Shown here: positions 63,938 through 64,000 of the stretch, piece after piece
Layout: every line of letters starts with the position of its first letter
Position numbering within the stretch: the stretch's first letter is position 1
Assembly: GCF_900109785.1 (NCBI RefSeq)
Contig: NZ_FOBH01000010.1
Span: 30,265-94,264 of the forward strand
DNA: 64,000 nt
Direction of reading: 5' to 3'
DNA from: Nitrosovibrio tenuis
GTDB lineage: Bacteria; Pseudomonadota; Gammaproteobacteria; Burkholderiales; Nitrosomonadaceae
Position numbers and translations under genes: made by a program
Notes under the pieces: model-generated
Told to the model about the DNA's origin: nothing
The model's input: only the letters and a program-made list of their open reading frames with translations
The model's database searches: none

Positions 63938-64000
63938 CTAGAATCTGGCCGCTTCTGGCAGTCTGACCTGCTTGGTTTTAACGTATTCGCTTGGGGTCAG
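63938..64000 (-). mobile_element. IS3-type transposase C-terminus (cut by the window edge)
   Basis: The minus-strand frame entering at the right edge reads LTPSEYVKTKQVRLPEAARF and stops with TAG at 63938. The LTPSEY motif is the usual end of IS3-family OrfB integrase domains (L-x-P-x-EY). The insertion end would lie near 63905-63920 (TGACGTCCCCCC on the plus strand), but the terminal repeat cannot be checked without the other end. Confidence 0.55.

Noticed and set aside
1..64000. tRNA genes, rRNA genes, CRISPR arrays and riboswitches
   Set aside because: No T-arm plus anticodon pattern, no regularly spaced repeats and no known riboswitch core was recognised by eye; a covariance search was not possible.

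Overview
The window looks like the chromosome of a betaproteobacterium, most likely an ammonia oxidiser of the Nitrosospira/Nitrosomonas group. This is inference from gene content: two PEP-CTERM proteins, a small c-type cytochrome, STAS-fused MlaE permeases, and the dcd/apbC/metG, bamD/rluD/pgeF, dacA/ybeD/lipB/lipA and sucC/sucD neighbourhoods. No 16S gene or tRNA was recognised, so the genus is not proven.

Layout. 1-2980: an MCE/Mla-type lipid ABC transporter operon, cut by the left edge; a paralogous copy lies at 43498-46973. 2990-8365: an accessory zone. It holds a TMEM175-like channel broken over three frames, a cupin, an NmrA-like reductase and an AhpD-like protein, the last sitting in a complete integron gene cassette with an aadA-type attC. 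Next come remnants of a PRC-barrel gene, a group II intron reverse transcriptase, a response regulator and a conjugative TraF peptidase. 8401-12609: dcd, apbC and metG. 12724-13524: a PEP-CTERM protein.

14507-29918 is the most interesting part: a TonB-dependent receptor, a MoeZ-type E1/rhodanese, a JAMM peptidase, a CysO/ThiS-like sulfur carrier ending in Gly-Gly, a double-length family III CoA-transferase, an AMP-dependent ligase, an acyl-CoA dehydrogenase and an MFS transporter. They are followed by an alpha/beta hydrolase, an alginate-export-type porin, a GH88-like protein and a secreted His-rich amidohydrolase. The core order MoeZ-JAMM-CysO-CoA transferase-AMP ligase resembles, as I recall them, the pdt (pyridine-2,6-bis(thiocarboxylate)) and qbs (thioquinolobactin) loci. 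I read it as a thiocarboxylate metallophore cluster: the ligase and transferase activate a carboxylic acid, E1 and carrier deliver sulfur, the MFS protein exports the product and the TonB receptor retrieves the metal complex. No dedicated regulator is present, but a 17-bp palindrome occurs three times upstream of the receptor.

29932-60902 is mostly housekeeping: an RND efflux pair; a YbbA-type ATPase divergent from a TesA-type esterase; a universal stress protein; bamD divergent from rluD-pgeF; a ZIP transporter; rimO; a c-type cytochrome; a PEP-CTERM protein; the second Mla operon; a DUF6607-like lipoprotein; a DUF4197 protein; dacA-dat-ybeD-lipB-lipA; a HerA-like ATPase; a CobD/CbiB-like protein; sucC-sucD; a PP2C phosphatase; and a frameshifted histidine phosphatase. 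60903-64000 is decayed mobile DNA: the C-terminus of a tyrosine integrase with in-frame stops, phage-like fragments, a broken glycine-repeat protein and the tail of an IS3-type transposase. Short zero-gap tandem duplications (9-19 bp) occur throughout, mainly near gene ends.
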